64,000 nucleotides of DNA from Candidatus Latescibacterota bacterium (GTDB lineage: Bacteria; JAAXHH01). Position numbers and translations under genes: made by a program. Where the stretch lies: positions 1 through 64,000 of the forward strand of contig JAAXHH010000121.1 in the NCBI GenBank assembly GCA_012270975.1. Reading direction: 5' to 3'. Under the pieces are notes generated by a model. It did not search any database and was not told the DNA's origin. It worked only from the letters and a program-made list of their open reading frames with translations. Shown here in pieces: positions 25,364 to 34,720 of the stretch (its first letter is position 1; every line of letters starts with the position of its first letter).

Positions 25364-26188
25364 ATGATGCGGATGACGCGACGAATTAGCCAAACGATGG
25401 GCACACTCACATTGGTCATGAAGCTTGCGATGATTATTGCTGTTACGATGACCGTCTTGCCGGGAACTGCAGAACCACAGGAAGGGGACAGGTTGGATCA
25501 CTCCGTATACGACGGGTTGTTGAAGAAGTACGTGGACGACAGGGGCATGATCGACTACCGCGCGTGGAAAGCCCGCGACGTGGGAACGCTCGACGGCTAT
25601 CTGGAGATGCTCAAAGGCGTCGATCCCGAAGGGCTGAGGGACCGGAACGAGGTGTTCGCCTTCTGGATCAATGCCTACAACGCGCTGACCATCCGGGGCA
25701 TGCTGCACTTCTATCCGACCAGCAGCATCAAGAACCACGACAGCCTGCTCGGGTACAGCATCTGGAAGGACTACAAGATCGACATCCGCGGAACGGAATA
25801 CTCGCTGGACGACATCGAGCACAATATCCTGCGCAAGATGGATGAGCCGCTGGTCCACTTCGCCCTCGTGTGCGCCTCCATAGGATGCCCGCCGCTGATG
25901 ACGGAAGCGTTCACGGCGGGAGACCTGGACCGGCAGCTCAGGGAGAATACCCTGGTCTTCTTCGCGGATCCCAGTAAGTTCCGTGCCGATCCGGAAGACC
26001 GAACCGTTTGGCTCTCGCCGATCATGGACTGGTACAAGGACGATTTCGGGAAGAACCAGCGGGAGGTCCTGGATTACATTGCGCCCTACGTCCCGGACGA
26101 CGCGGCGCGCGCCTTGCTGAAACGGAAAGACGTGGACGTCGACTACCTGCACTATGACTGGGGAATCAACGAACAGCGCACGGATTAA
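25364..26188 (+). CDS. DUF547 family secreted protein
   Basis: 274 residues. An N-terminal hydrophobic segment (about 10-36) looks like a signal peptide. The DUF547 core follows with FWINAYNALTIRGML and HFALVCASIGCPPLM. The CASIGCP segment with its two Cys is the family hallmark; the fold is thought to be peptidase- or transglutaminase-like, but no activity is established. GGGGG precedes the ATG. Its 3' end overlaps the VTT gene by 35 bp. DUF547 next to VTT/DedA-type membrane proteins is seen in other genomes, which suggests a joint envelope function. Confidence 0.85.
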   Translation: MMRMTRRISQTMGTLTLVMKLAMIIAVTMTVLPGTAEPQEGDRLDHSVYDGLLKKYVDDRGMIDYRAWKARDVGTLDGYLEMLKGVDPEGLRDRNEVFAFWINAYNALTIRGMLHFYPTSSIKNHDSLLGYSIWKDYKIDIRGTEYSLDDIEHNILRKMDEPLVHFALVCASIGCPPLMTEAFTAGDLDRQLRENTLVFFADPSKFRADPEDRTVWLSPIMDWYKDDFGKNQREVLDYIAPYVPDDAARALLKRKDVDVDYLHYDWGINEQRTD

Positions 26189-26987
26189 ACGGATCAATGA
26201 AAAAACCAAACGCGCCGTGTCGCAGTTAGACCCGGGCAGAGTAACAGGCGAGGGCGCAGTCGAGGGCGCAGGCCCGAAGCGACAGTTCGTCAAGCCGGTT
26301 ATCCTGCTCGCGATCGCCTTTTCCGGCTTTCTGGCCTACAGCTTCACGCCCCTGGGCAACTATCTCCAGCCCGTCGTGATGGAGGGATTCTTCGAGTCGA
26401 TCGAGGGATTCTGGTGGGCGCCCCTGGTGTTTATCGGCGTCTACGTCCTCCTCACCGTGCTGGGCTTGCCCATGGTGATCCTGACCTTCTTCGCAGGTTT
26501 CACCTTTGGCGCCCTGGAGGGTGCGCTGTATGTAATGATCGGCGCGAACATCGGCGCCAACCTCGCCTTCGACCTGGCCCGGTACCTGGGCCGCGATTTC
26601 GTATCCCGCTACATAAAGGGGCCCATTGACCGGATCGACCGTCGACTCCGGAAAAAGGGGTTCCTGCGCATGCTCCAGCTCCGGCTGATCCCGGTCATCC
26701 CCTTCAACGTGCTGAACTTCGCCGCCGGACTCTCCGGTCTACGCAAGCTTCATTTCGCGCTGGCGACTATGATCGGGATCACCCCGGGTACGTTAATCTA
26801 CGCCTATACCGCGGCGTCGCTGATGCAGGTCTACCTGGCCGGCGCCGAACTCGACGAGGTGACGCGCGCCGCCCTGCGCTCCTCGGCCCTTACCAACCTG
26901 GTCATCGCCCTCGCCCTGCTCATCACCATCTCCCTGGCCCCGGCGATCTACCGGAAGCTTCGCGGGAAAACGATTCAGGCGGATTAG
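26154..26987 (+). CDS. VTT-domain (TVP38/DedA-like) membrane protein
   Basis: 277 residues with about five membrane segments. The VTT core has FAGFTFGALEGALYVMIGA and the re-entrant motif RLIPVIPFNVLNFAAGLSGL, in which the Arg and the PF/N residues match the DedA/TVP38 signature. Relatives flip lipids or carry undecaprenyl phosphate across the inner membrane. The ATG at 26154 lies inside the DUF547 gene, so translation is coupled. No later in-frame ATG exists before the first membrane segment. The first 45 residues are polar and poorly conserved. Confidence 0.87.
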   Translation: MTGESTNSARIKRINEKTKRAVSQLDPGRVTGEGAVEGAGPKRQFVKPVILLAIAFSGFLAYSFTPLGNYLQPVVMEGFFESIEGFWWAPLVFIGVYVLLTVLGLPMVILTFFAGFTFGALEGALYVMIGANIGANLAFDLARYLGRDFVSRYIKGPIDRIDRRLRKKGFLRMLQLRLIPVIPFNVLNFAAGLSGLRKLHFALATMIGITPGTLIYAYTAASLMQVYLAGAELDEVTRAALRSSALTNLVIALALLITISLAPAIYRKLRGKTIQAD

Positions 26988-27065
26988 GGTCTCGGCCCCG
27001 GTCTGCAGTGAGGTCACTGACGAGACTCGGCCTTCGGCAACGGGCTGTCCGTGTCGACCGCCGTC

Positions 27066-28451
27066 TCAGCAATCTCCGAACCGGATAGAAAACAGGTCGG
27101 CGTCCTTAAGGACGAAACGCAGGCGGACCGGTACGCCGTTGAGACGGGACAGGTCGCCACCTCGTTTCCACGCGATCGGGGCGTCAAGATCGTCGCCGAA
27201 CAGGGGCTCCATGTCGGATGCGGCAAAGCCCTCAACCGGGCGACCTTCCATGTCCTGAACCTCCACGGACACGCTGCCGACCGCCGACGTCGAGTAGTTG
27301 ATGAACAGCGTCGATCCGGTGTAGGTCAGAGGCTTCGTCAGCAGTTCGCCGCCGTGATAACCCGCCCGGACTGAAGCGAAACCGTGGGGGCGAACGGTTA
27401 CCCGCCGCACGGCGTTGGTGTCCCATCCGTAATGCTCGGCGACGTACATGGACCATTCGTCCGGCGCCGTCGGAATGATCCCCGCGGCCGGCGTCTGGTT
27501 GCGGTGGGTCCAGTTGCGCTGATCCAGGCCCGCGCGGAGCCAGGCGTCCATGAAGGTGCGGTCCCAGTGGACCCCGTCCCGGCTCGACATGAACACCGCG
27601 TCGGAGATCCCGCCGCCGGGATAGTCCATGCCCTCCGTGTCTTTCGTTCGCTCCGGCACGAACCGCATGGGGAAGGACAGCAGGATGTGCTCCGCGCCGG
27701 GGCAGAGCGTGGTGGCGTTGGTGTAGAAATGCTCGAACGGGACGCCTTCGTCGTACACGTGATGCTCGGGCGTGGTCCAGTGGATGAAATCATCCGAGAT
27801 GCAGCTCTGTATGGCCCGGACCCCGACGCCCTCGTCCCCGGTCTGTTCGAAGTACCTGCTGAAGATGCGGTAGCAACCCACATAGTCGTCCCACATGGGC
27901 ACGTTCACCGAATCGAAGGCGCCCTCGATCTTGAGGGGACCGTCCACGATGGATTCCCAGACGAGCCCATCGGGAGAAGTAAACCCGAACAGCATGTTCC
28001 TGCCCTCTCCGCCGATGGCTTTGAAACGCTGTTCGGGCGGCGCGGAAGGATTGCCGTCCAGAAAGACGCAGAAATTGTGCGCCTGGGCGCCCCGGATGAG
28101 GATATTGTTGTCCGTGGATCCCTCCGCCTCCACCAGATCCAGGCCGGGCCGCTCGAAATGGATGCCGTCGTCGCTGACCAGCAGGTTCGTCGTCTGCGTC
28201 TGCGCCCACCCCTCGGGCAGGTCCTCGTGCTTACCCGTGGGGTGATAGCCGCGGTAGTACACCAGGATCTTACCGTCCACCTGCACCAGGTTGTAGCATC
28301 CCGTGCAGGCGTTCTCCAGCGGTTCCACAACGCGGAACACCGTCTCCTTCCGAACCGGTTCGTGAAGGTGCTGATAGGCACCATTAAGGGTGTCGATCAG
28401 GTAGGGGTCTACGAAGAGCTCACGACGTGAGCCCAGGTCGATGGGAGTCAT
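27066..28451 (-). CDS. Beta-propeller glycoside-hydrolase-like protein
   Basis: 461 residues without a signal peptide. Repeated blades of the type seen in GH32/GH43/GH130-like proteins are visible: LLVSDDGIHFERPG, FGFTSPDGLVWES, SCISDDFIHWTTPEH and MSSRDGVHWDRTFMD. The N-terminus, DLGSRRELFVDPYLID, is typical of a family abundant in planctomycete-like and FCB-group genomes. A beta-sandwich probably forms the last 100 residues. A sugar-cleaving or sugar-binding role is likely by fold, but the catalytic acids cannot be assigned. AAGGA lies before the ATG. Confidence 0.7.
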   Translation of the reverse strand: MTPIDLGSRRELFVDPYLIDTLNGAYQHLHEPVRKETVFRVVEPLENACTGCYNLVQVDGKILVYYRGYHPTGKHEDLPEGWAQTQTTNLLVSDDGIHFERPGLDLVEAEGSTDNNILIRGAQAHNFCVFLDGNPSAPPEQRFKAIGGEGRNMLFGFTSPDGLVWESIVDGPLKIEGAFDSVNVPMWDDYVGCYRIFSRYFEQTGDEGVGVRAIQSCISDDFIHWTTPEHHVYDEGVPFEHFYTNATTLCPGAEHILLSFPMRFVPERTKDTEGMDYPGGGISDAVFMSSRDGVHWDRTFMDAWLRAGLDQRNWTHRNQTPAAGIIPTAPDEWSMYVAEHYGWDTNAVRRVTVRPHGFASVRAGYHGGELLTKPLTYTGSTLFINYSTSAVGSVSVEVQDMEGRPVEGFAASDMEPLFGDDLDAPIAWKRGGDLSRLNGVPVRLRFVLKDADLFSIRFGDC

Positions 28452-28578
28452 GGGTGGTCCTTTGTGGGGGTTCGAGGTGTGGATGCGGAGTTACTATTGT
28501 ACCTAGATGCCGGTTCGAGCTGATGTGTCTGTTCACTCGAAATCGGTCAGCTCGCGCATGGGTTCGTGCAGAGCAACC

Positions 28579-30990
28579 TCACTTAGATTGCAACGCTACT
28601 ATTGGATTGCCTGTCGCCGCTTTGAATGCCTGATATCCCACCGTTATCCAGGCAATGAGAAGGGCGGTACAACCTGCTAACAAAAACCCCCATAGGCTAA
28701 GCTCGATGCGGTATGGAAATTCTTCCAGCCACTTGTGCAATCCATAGTAACCGAGCGATGTTCCAATGACAAACGCTAGAAGTACTAACTTGGTTATATC
28801 CATAGACAGAAGTCGGATGATGCTAGTAACCGTGGCACCGAGGACCTTTCGAATGCCTATCTCTTTGGTACGCTGTTCGGCAATAAACGAAGAGAGCCCT
28901 AAAAGTCCAAGACATGCGATGAAAATGGATAGTATGGCAGCTGCGACGAATATAGACCCGAGCCGTTGTTCAGATTGGTAGAGTTGATCTAGGTCCTGAT
29001 CAAGAAAGTAGTAATCCATGTCGGGGTGGTTGGGGAATGTCCTCTGCCACTGTTCCTGCAGAATACCAATCCCACGTGTGGGGTCTTCACCTTGCACCCT
29101 GATTTGCAATAACGAACCAGGACCTGAAAACAGAACCAACAACGGTTCTATGGGTTGATGCAGCGATTGATTGTGGAAATCGGCCATGACGCCGATTACT
29201 TCGTAGTGTGGATAGTCGTCGGATAACATCGTGATTCTAAATGTCTTTCCTACTGCGTTATCCCATCCAAGCCTGCGCACGGCGGTCTCATTGATCAGGC
29301 AGGCGGTTGAGTCTGTCGCGAAACGGCGGGAAAAACTACGTCCAGACACCAGTTTTATGTCCAGCGTCTCGATGAAGTCAAAATCTGCCCGGATTATCTG
29401 GTATACAGGGCTTTGCTCTTCCTCAAATCCTTCAGGCTGAACCAACGTCATCCTTGGCTGGCCACCGGGTACATTACTCGACGAACTCACATTTACGATT
29501 TCAGGATACTGCAACACTGCGTTCTTATAGGCAGAATACCCTGAAATAGCTTCTGAATCAGGCATACGAACAATGACCACTTGGTTTTTATCGAATCCCA
29601 GGTCTTTGTCCTGCATATACTCCAACTGACTGAATACTACGATCGTGCCAACGATCATGGTTATAGAAACGACGAACTGGAAGGTTATCAGTATCTTTCT
29701 TAGTAAAGGATTGGAAGTACCTGATTTCAAGGCACCAGTCAATACGGCGACAGGTCTGAAGGATGAAAGAAAAAACGCAGGATATCCTCCGGCGAATACC
29801 CCGGTAAATACCGATATGGCCACTAAAGTTGGCACCAACCATGTTGTCATATAGTCAACTGTCACTGCCTTACTTGTCATCAGATTGAACAGTGGCAGTA
29901 GCAAGTGTACCAGCCCCAGTGCCACAAACAGTGCGATAATAGATAAAACGACGGACTCACCGGTGAACTGCTTGATCAACTTTGTCCGATCGGCACCGAG
30001 GACCTTTTTGATTCCAACCTCTTGCGCCCTATTTGCAGATCGGGCGGTCGAAAGATTCATGAAGTTGATGCAGGCAATCAGAAGAACAAAGACAGCCAGG
30101 GACGAAAAGATGTATACATACCGGATGTCGCTATTGGCCTGGATTTCAAGTTCAAGGTTAGAATGCAGATGGATATCGGTAAGAGGTTGCAGGTATGGTC
30201 TCGCGTCTATACCTGCGGCCCGTAGTTGTTCGCCTAGATATTCCTCCAGGAATCGTGGAAGTGCATTCTCAAGATCGCCTGGGGAAGCGGTTTCATTGAG
30301 CAGTAAATAGGTGTAGACGTTATGGTTCAGACCCTGAGTTTGCATTGAAGCCGGCTCATCATATAACCTGTTCGAAACCAGCGAGGCGTAGGACGCCAGG
30401 AAATCAAATCTAAAATGCGAGTTCAAAGGCATATCTCGCATGATTCCGGTAACAGCAAATTCGTATTCGTCATCGCAGATGAGCACTTTCCCGATTGGAT
30501 TTTCATCCCCGAAGTACTTGTCCCTCATGGACTCGGAAACCACCACGGTATTCGGCTGTGCCAATGCTGAATTTGGATTACCCTGAATAAGGGGGATGGT
30601 GAAAACGTCGAATACAGATGGATCTGCGAATACGAAGTTCTGTTCGTAAAAACGCTTTTCATTGTATCTGATAAGCCAGCGAGAGGTCGGGGGTTTAAAT
30701 ATCCGAGTAAACTGCTCGATTTCAGGGTAATCTTCTGCCAGTAGAGGACCCCACGGCGCGGGAGTGGTCGCTACTTCGATTGGATTACCCGCTATAGTAG
30801 CAGACTCCGCAAGGCGGTATATCCGGTCTTTCTTCTGGTGGTGATGGTCGTAACTGAGCTCGTCTTCTACATAAAGCATGATCAGCACGCAGCATGCCAT
30901 ACCGACAGCCAGACCCATTACATTGATTGCCGTAGTACCCTTGTACCTGAGCACGTGCCTCATCATAGTGGTAAGGTAGTTTTTAAACAT
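28579..30990 (-). CDS. FtsX-like ABC permease (MacB-type), without an ATPase gene
   Basis: 803 residues in a tandem permease arrangement: N-terminal membrane helix with a periplasmic MacB-like domain, three FtsX membrane segments (EVGIKKVLGADRTKLIKQF), then a second copy (EIGIRKVLGATVTSIIRLLS). This two-module form is common in Bacteroidota and related phyla. It needs an ATPase of the LolD/MacB type, which is not nearby. Its base composition is clearly less GC-rich than its neighbours, suggesting acquisition. GAGGTG lies seven bases before the ATG. The substrate is unknown. Confidence 0.88.
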   Translation of the reverse strand: MFKNYLTTMMRHVLRYKGTTAINVMGLAVGMACCVLIMLYVEDELSYDHHHQKKDRIYRLAESATIAGNPIEVATTPAPWGPLLAEDYPEIEQFTRIFKPPTSRWLIRYNEKRFYEQNFVFADPSVFDVFTIPLIQGNPNSALAQPNTVVVSESMRDKYFGDENPIGKVLICDDEYEFAVTGIMRDMPLNSHFRFDFLASYASLVSNRLYDEPASMQTQGLNHNVYTYLLLNETASPGDLENALPRFLEEYLGEQLRAAGIDARPYLQPLTDIHLHSNLELEIQANSDIRYVYIFSSLAVFVLLIACINFMNLSTARSANRAQEVGIKKVLGADRTKLIKQFTGESVVLSIIALFVALGLVHLLLPLFNLMTSKAVTVDYMTTWLVPTLVAISVFTGVFAGGYPAFFLSSFRPVAVLTGALKSGTSNPLLRKILITFQFVVSITMIVGTIVVFSQLEYMQDKDLGFDKNQVVIVRMPDSEAISGYSAYKNAVLQYPEIVNVSSSSNVPGGQPRMTLVQPEGFEEEQSPVYQIIRADFDFIETLDIKLVSGRSFSRRFATDSTACLINETAVRRLGWDNAVGKTFRITMLSDDYPHYEVIGVMADFHNQSLHQPIEPLLVLFSGPGSLLQIRVQGEDPTRGIGILQEQWQRTFPNHPDMDYYFLDQDLDQLYQSEQRLGSIFVAAAILSIFIACLGLLGLSSFIAEQRTKEIGIRKVLGATVTSIIRLLSMDITKLVLLAFVIGTSLGYYGLHKWLEEFPYRIELSLWGFLLAGCTALLIAWITVGYQAFKAATGNPIVALQSK

Positions 30991-31158
30991 AAAAATTCAC
31001 CTCGTACCCGTATGAATGATAGAATGCGATGGCGCTGGGGCCTGTCACGCTTTCTCAATATCCGCGACCCGCGAACATGAACTTTCTGATACGGAGTACA
31101 CAAATAAACTGAATTTCGTATATGTTCTGCCCATAAGAACCCGAAACACTACTCTCGT

Positions 31159-31188
31159 TATGTAAATTTGTCGGAAAATAGAAGTCAA
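31159..31188 (-). promoter_or_regulatory. Possible promoter of the FtsX-like gene
   Basis: On the minus strand TTGACT (complement of 31183-31188), an 18-bp spacer and TACATA (complement of 31159-31164). The leader would be about 160 bases. The 242-bp gap holds no gene. Confidence 0.4.
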
Positions 31189-31232
31189 TAGAGGAGAACT
31201 TACGGTTAACTTCCGTGCTGAATTATTGAGCT

Positions 31233-34200
31233 CTATACCGAATCTCCTCCAAACCCCCACTCCCTCCACCCCTGCAACAACGGAAAATACAGCCCAAGGG
31301 TAATAGGCCGGGAATCCATGGTCCGGATCAGGCTTGCATAGCCTTCCAGCTGTGAGCGGTAGCGCTCCTGCTCGTTATCGAGGAAACCTTCCAGATCCCC
31401 GCCGGTATGGGCGCCCGTCTTGTAATCGATGATCCAGCGTTTGCCGCCGTCCACGAAGGTTCTGTCCACGATGTAACGGCGAGCCCTGCCATCTGCCACC
31501 GAAGATAGCTCAAACTCCCTTGCGTCGTTTTCATGCCGGGAAAGGATCCACTTGCCTCGGCTGTCATGGATGGTATTTCTGAGGGCGGAGACCGACCGGA
31601 ACACGGCCTCGTCGAGCTTATCGCCGTCCAGTCCCTCGCGCCTGAGCGCGGTGCGGAGGATCTCTTCGCTGAAGTCCACGCGATCCGGCACCTGCATCCT
31701 TTGCAGCATCTGGTGCACGACATTACCCACACGCCGCTGCAATTCGCTCGCCCACTCGAAGGTCGGATGGTGTGTGTCGGCATCTTCGGTCTCGGCCGGA
31801 AGATACTGTGGTTTCCGATCTATATCTTCTGGTAACGGCAAGGGCACCCAGTCCGCGGCAAGACGACGGAGGGGAACGCCACGTAGCACTTCCGCAACTG
31901 TCTCATCTTCTTCTTTTTCCAATTGATCCTTTTGATCCTCTGCCTGCCTGCGAGCCTTACGCGCCGCCTCGAACACGGGTTCGGCAGTTTTCCAAATTTC
32001 CGCCAACAAGGTACGCGAATCGGGCGTTTTCAATGACCCATCATCCCGATCGAGGTTTGCGTGTCCCATCAGATGAAGGCATTTCCGGGCCCTGGTCGTC
32101 GCCACGTATAGGAGACGGGTTCTTTCATTGGCCCGCTTCTCGGTATTCATATTCTGCAGGTTCGCATAGAGGGGATCCTTGTCGCCACCGACGCCAGGTA
32201 TGGGCGCCAGCAGCAGGCGGGACCGATCGCCATCCATATATTCGCGCCACAACAGCAACTTCGGATCGTCTGATCGTGGACGCCGGCCCAGGCCCGGCAG
32301 GATGACCGTATCGAACTCCAGTCCCTTGGCCTTGTGAATCGTCATCAACTGCAGGTTTCCACCGGCTTCGACATCGGAACCCGCGAAAAGCCGGGTTACG
32401 TCTTCGGCGAACTTCTTCTCGTCCGGGATTCCCAGGCCGTCCTGCGCCTTTTCCAGGAGGTCCAGGTAGGCTGCGGCGTCTTCGAGCTCCGTCCGGTTTT
32501 CCAGGCAGGCAGGGCCGCCCAGCACGGTCCAGACGCCTTCCACCAATCGGCGGAGCGGCAGTCTGCCCCGCCGAGCGAAAGTGTCTTCGAGGACGGGAAT
32601 CATGCGGCCGATGCGCACCCGGCCGTCGGGAGACAACCGCCCCTGCCTCTCGGGATCCCGAAGCAGGTCCCAGACGGCGCCCGGGGTGTCGCCGCCAGCC
32701 AGTGCTTCGAGGTCCGCGAGGGTCAGACCACACCACGGGGCCCGGAGGATCGACAGCCAGGCCAGGCGATTGCCCGTGTTGAGGAGCGCCTGCGTGAGCG
32801 CCATCAGGTCCTGCACCACGGGACGCTCGCCCAGTGCGTCAATCTCGACGGCGCGGAATCTCTTCCCTTTCCTGTGAAGGGCGGAGACGATATCGATCAG
32901 GTGATTGCGGGCCAGGACCAGCACGGCGATGGTCTCGCCCGGCCACTTATTCTGGACTTCGTCGATGATCTCCACAACGCGCTCGGCTTCGGTCTCGGGT
33001 TCAGGCCCGAGGTAGGGATGTATGCGGACGGCGCTGTCTGAATTGTCGGACTTGAACGCCTCGGCGGGTTCGTAGGTCACCGCGCCTGTGAGGATGTCCT
33101 CGGAGTCCGGGAACGCCTCGCTCAGCGCGCGGTTCACCCATTTCACGATGGCTGGGAAGGAGCGGAAATTGACCGAAAGGGTGAGCGGTGTCAGTCGGAT
33201 GGTGCCGATCCCCTCCGTCCGGGCCTGCAGAAAGAGTCCCACCTCTGCCTCGCGGAAGGCGTAGATCGACTGCATCGGATCGCCGACCAGGAACAGTGTC
33301 CGCCCGTCATCGGGCCGCCAGTCCCTGGTGAGCCGGCAGAGCAGGTCATGCTGGCTCTGGGACGTGTCCTGGAATTCGTCGATCAGCAGGTGCCGGATCT
33401 CGCAATCCAGCGCGTTGGACAGGTCGGTGGGCGCGGTATCCGGTCCCAGGGCGGTTCGCGCACCAATCGCGATCTCGGTGAAATCGACACACCCTTCATC
33501 CTGAAACACCGTCCTGAGTTGGTCCACAGCCAGGGGCAACAGAAGCATCAGGGCATTCAGGATGTCCCACTGGGGTTCTTTGAAACTCGGCGGCGGCAGG
33601 GATCGTAAATTGTGCAGCGAAGCGATGGCGTCCTCGTCCAGATCGATGCCGGCAAGGCGGTCTTTGGCCGCCCGGCCTTCGCCGGTGGCCGGGAATCCTT
33701 CTTTAATTGAAAGCCGTTGCCACCGCGTTCCACCCCTGGTCAGGAACATCTCCGCGATACCCAGCCAGACAGGGAGCGAATCGACAGAGGCTTCCGGGAA
33801 ACGCTCGAGATCGCAACAGGCATCCAGGGCGGAAGTTTGGTCATTCGCGTTGCCGTCTGCGTGGTGTTCACTCCGAAGATTCCCGGCCGCGAAACGGGCG
33901 AGATCGACGGTTTCGGCCCTGAAGCGCGCCGGAAATGCCGCGTCGGCCTTTTTCAGCGCTTCTTCAATAACCTGTGTGATCGAAGATTCCAGTTCCGCCC
34001 GCAGCACATCGCGCTCGACCTTTCTGCCCACGTGACGCATCCACTGGTCGCGGGTCCCGAGCATTGTGCTCAGCAACTGCTCGATCCTTCCGACGTAATT
34101 GTCCAGGTGGGCCAGCAGTTTTGACAATGCATCGGATACATCGGCCGGCGTCTCCTCGGAATCCAGCGAAGCCACCGTCAGGCGGGCCGCCCGGTCATAC

Positions 34201-34646
34201 AGGTACCGGGCGTCGTCGATCGGCTTCAGCGCCGCGCCCATGCGGGAAATCCAGGGCATCTGCCGGACCAGCATGGCGCAGAGCGAATCGATCGTCTGTA
34301 TCCTAAGCCGCGCCGGATGCTCGGCCAGACGCCAGTTCAGCCGGTTGTTCCGGTCCAGGGCTTCTCGCGCGATTTGCCAGGTATGCTTCTCATGGGGCGT
34401 CGAAGGCTGAGGACCCGCGGCGCGCTGCAGGGCGGCGATGATCCGGTGGCGCATCTCCGCGGCCGCTTTCCGCGTGAAGGTAATGGCAACGACGGCCTCG
34501 GGCCGGTCCACCCGCGCCAGCAGGGTCAGAAATCGCCGTATGAGCAGCTCGGTCTTTCCGGATCCCGCGGGTGCCTGCACGATAAAGGACCCGGTGGGAT
34601 CGAGCGCTCGCAGACGTTGTTCCCAATCCGGTATGAGGTCAGTCAT
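31233..34646 (-). CDS. addA: AddA-like UvrD-family helicase/nuclease
   Basis: 1137 residues. All superfamily-1 motifs are present: Walker A APAGSGKT (25-32), AITFTRKAAAEM, LLIDEFQDTSQ, LFLVGDPMQSIYAFREAE, SVNFRS, MTIHKAKGLEFD and LYVATTRARK. The C-terminal nuclease core IIDYKTG marks a RecB/AddA-type PD-(D/E)XK domain. The protein would unwind and resect DNA ends for recombination together with the preceding AddB-like gene. The start at 34646 fits the family beginning and has GGAG eight bases before it; an in-frame ATG at 34703 is less likely. Confidence 0.9.
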   Translation of the reverse strand: MTDLIPDWEQRLRALDPTGSFIVQAPAGSGKTELLIRRFLTLLARVDRPEAVVAITFTRKAAAEMRHRIIAALQRAAGPQPSTPHEKHTWQIAREALDRNNRLNWRLAEHPARLRIQTIDSLCAMLVRQMPWISRMGAALKPIDDARYLYDRAARLTVASLDSEETPADVSDALSKLLAHLDNYVGRIEQLLSTMLGTRDQWMRHVGRKVERDVLRAELESSITQVIEEALKKADAAFPARFRAETVDLARFAAGNLRSEHHADGNANDQTSALDACCDLERFPEASVDSLPVWLGIAEMFLTRGGTRWQRLSIKEGFPATGEGRAAKDRLAGIDLDEDAIASLHNLRSLPPPSFKEPQWDILNALMLLLPLAVDQLRTVFQDEGCVDFTEIAIGARTALGPDTAPTDLSNALDCEIRHLLIDEFQDTSQSQHDLLCRLTRDWRPDDGRTLFLVGDPMQSIYAFREAEVGLFLQARTEGIGTIRLTPLTLSVNFRSFPAIVKWVNRALSEAFPDSEDILTGAVTYEPAEAFKSDNSDSAVRIHPYLGPEPETEAERVVEIIDEVQNKWPGETIAVLVLARNHLIDIVSALHRKGKRFRAVEIDALGERPVVQDLMALTQALLNTGNRLAWLSILRAPWCGLTLADLEALAGGDTPGAVWDLLRDPERQGRLSPDGRVRIGRMIPVLEDTFARRGRLPLRRLVEGVWTVLGGPACLENRTELEDAAAYLDLLEKAQDGLGIPDEKKFAEDVTRLFAGSDVEAGGNLQLMTIHKAKGLEFDTVILPGLGRRPRSDDPKLLLWREYMDGDRSRLLLAPIPGVGGDKDPLYANLQNMNTEKRANERTRLLYVATTRARKCLHLMGHANLDRDDGSLKTPDSRTLLAEIWKTAEPVFEAARKARRQAEDQKDQLEKEEDETVAEVLRGVPLRRLAADWVPLPLPEDIDRKPQYLPAETEDADTHHPTFEWASELQRRVGNVVHQMLQRMQVPDRVDFSEEILRTALRREGLDGDKLDEAVFRSVSALRNTIHDSRGKWILSRHENDAREFELSSVADGRARRYIVDRTFVDGGKRWIIDYKTGAHTGGDLEGFLDNEQERYRSQLEGYASLIRTMDSRPITLGLYFPLLQGWREWGFGGDSV

Positions 34647-34720
34647 CAATACGCTCCAACACGACAGGCTCCAACGCGACAAGCCGCTGGGCTCCTGTCC
34701 CATGTCCGCCGGATGGACGG

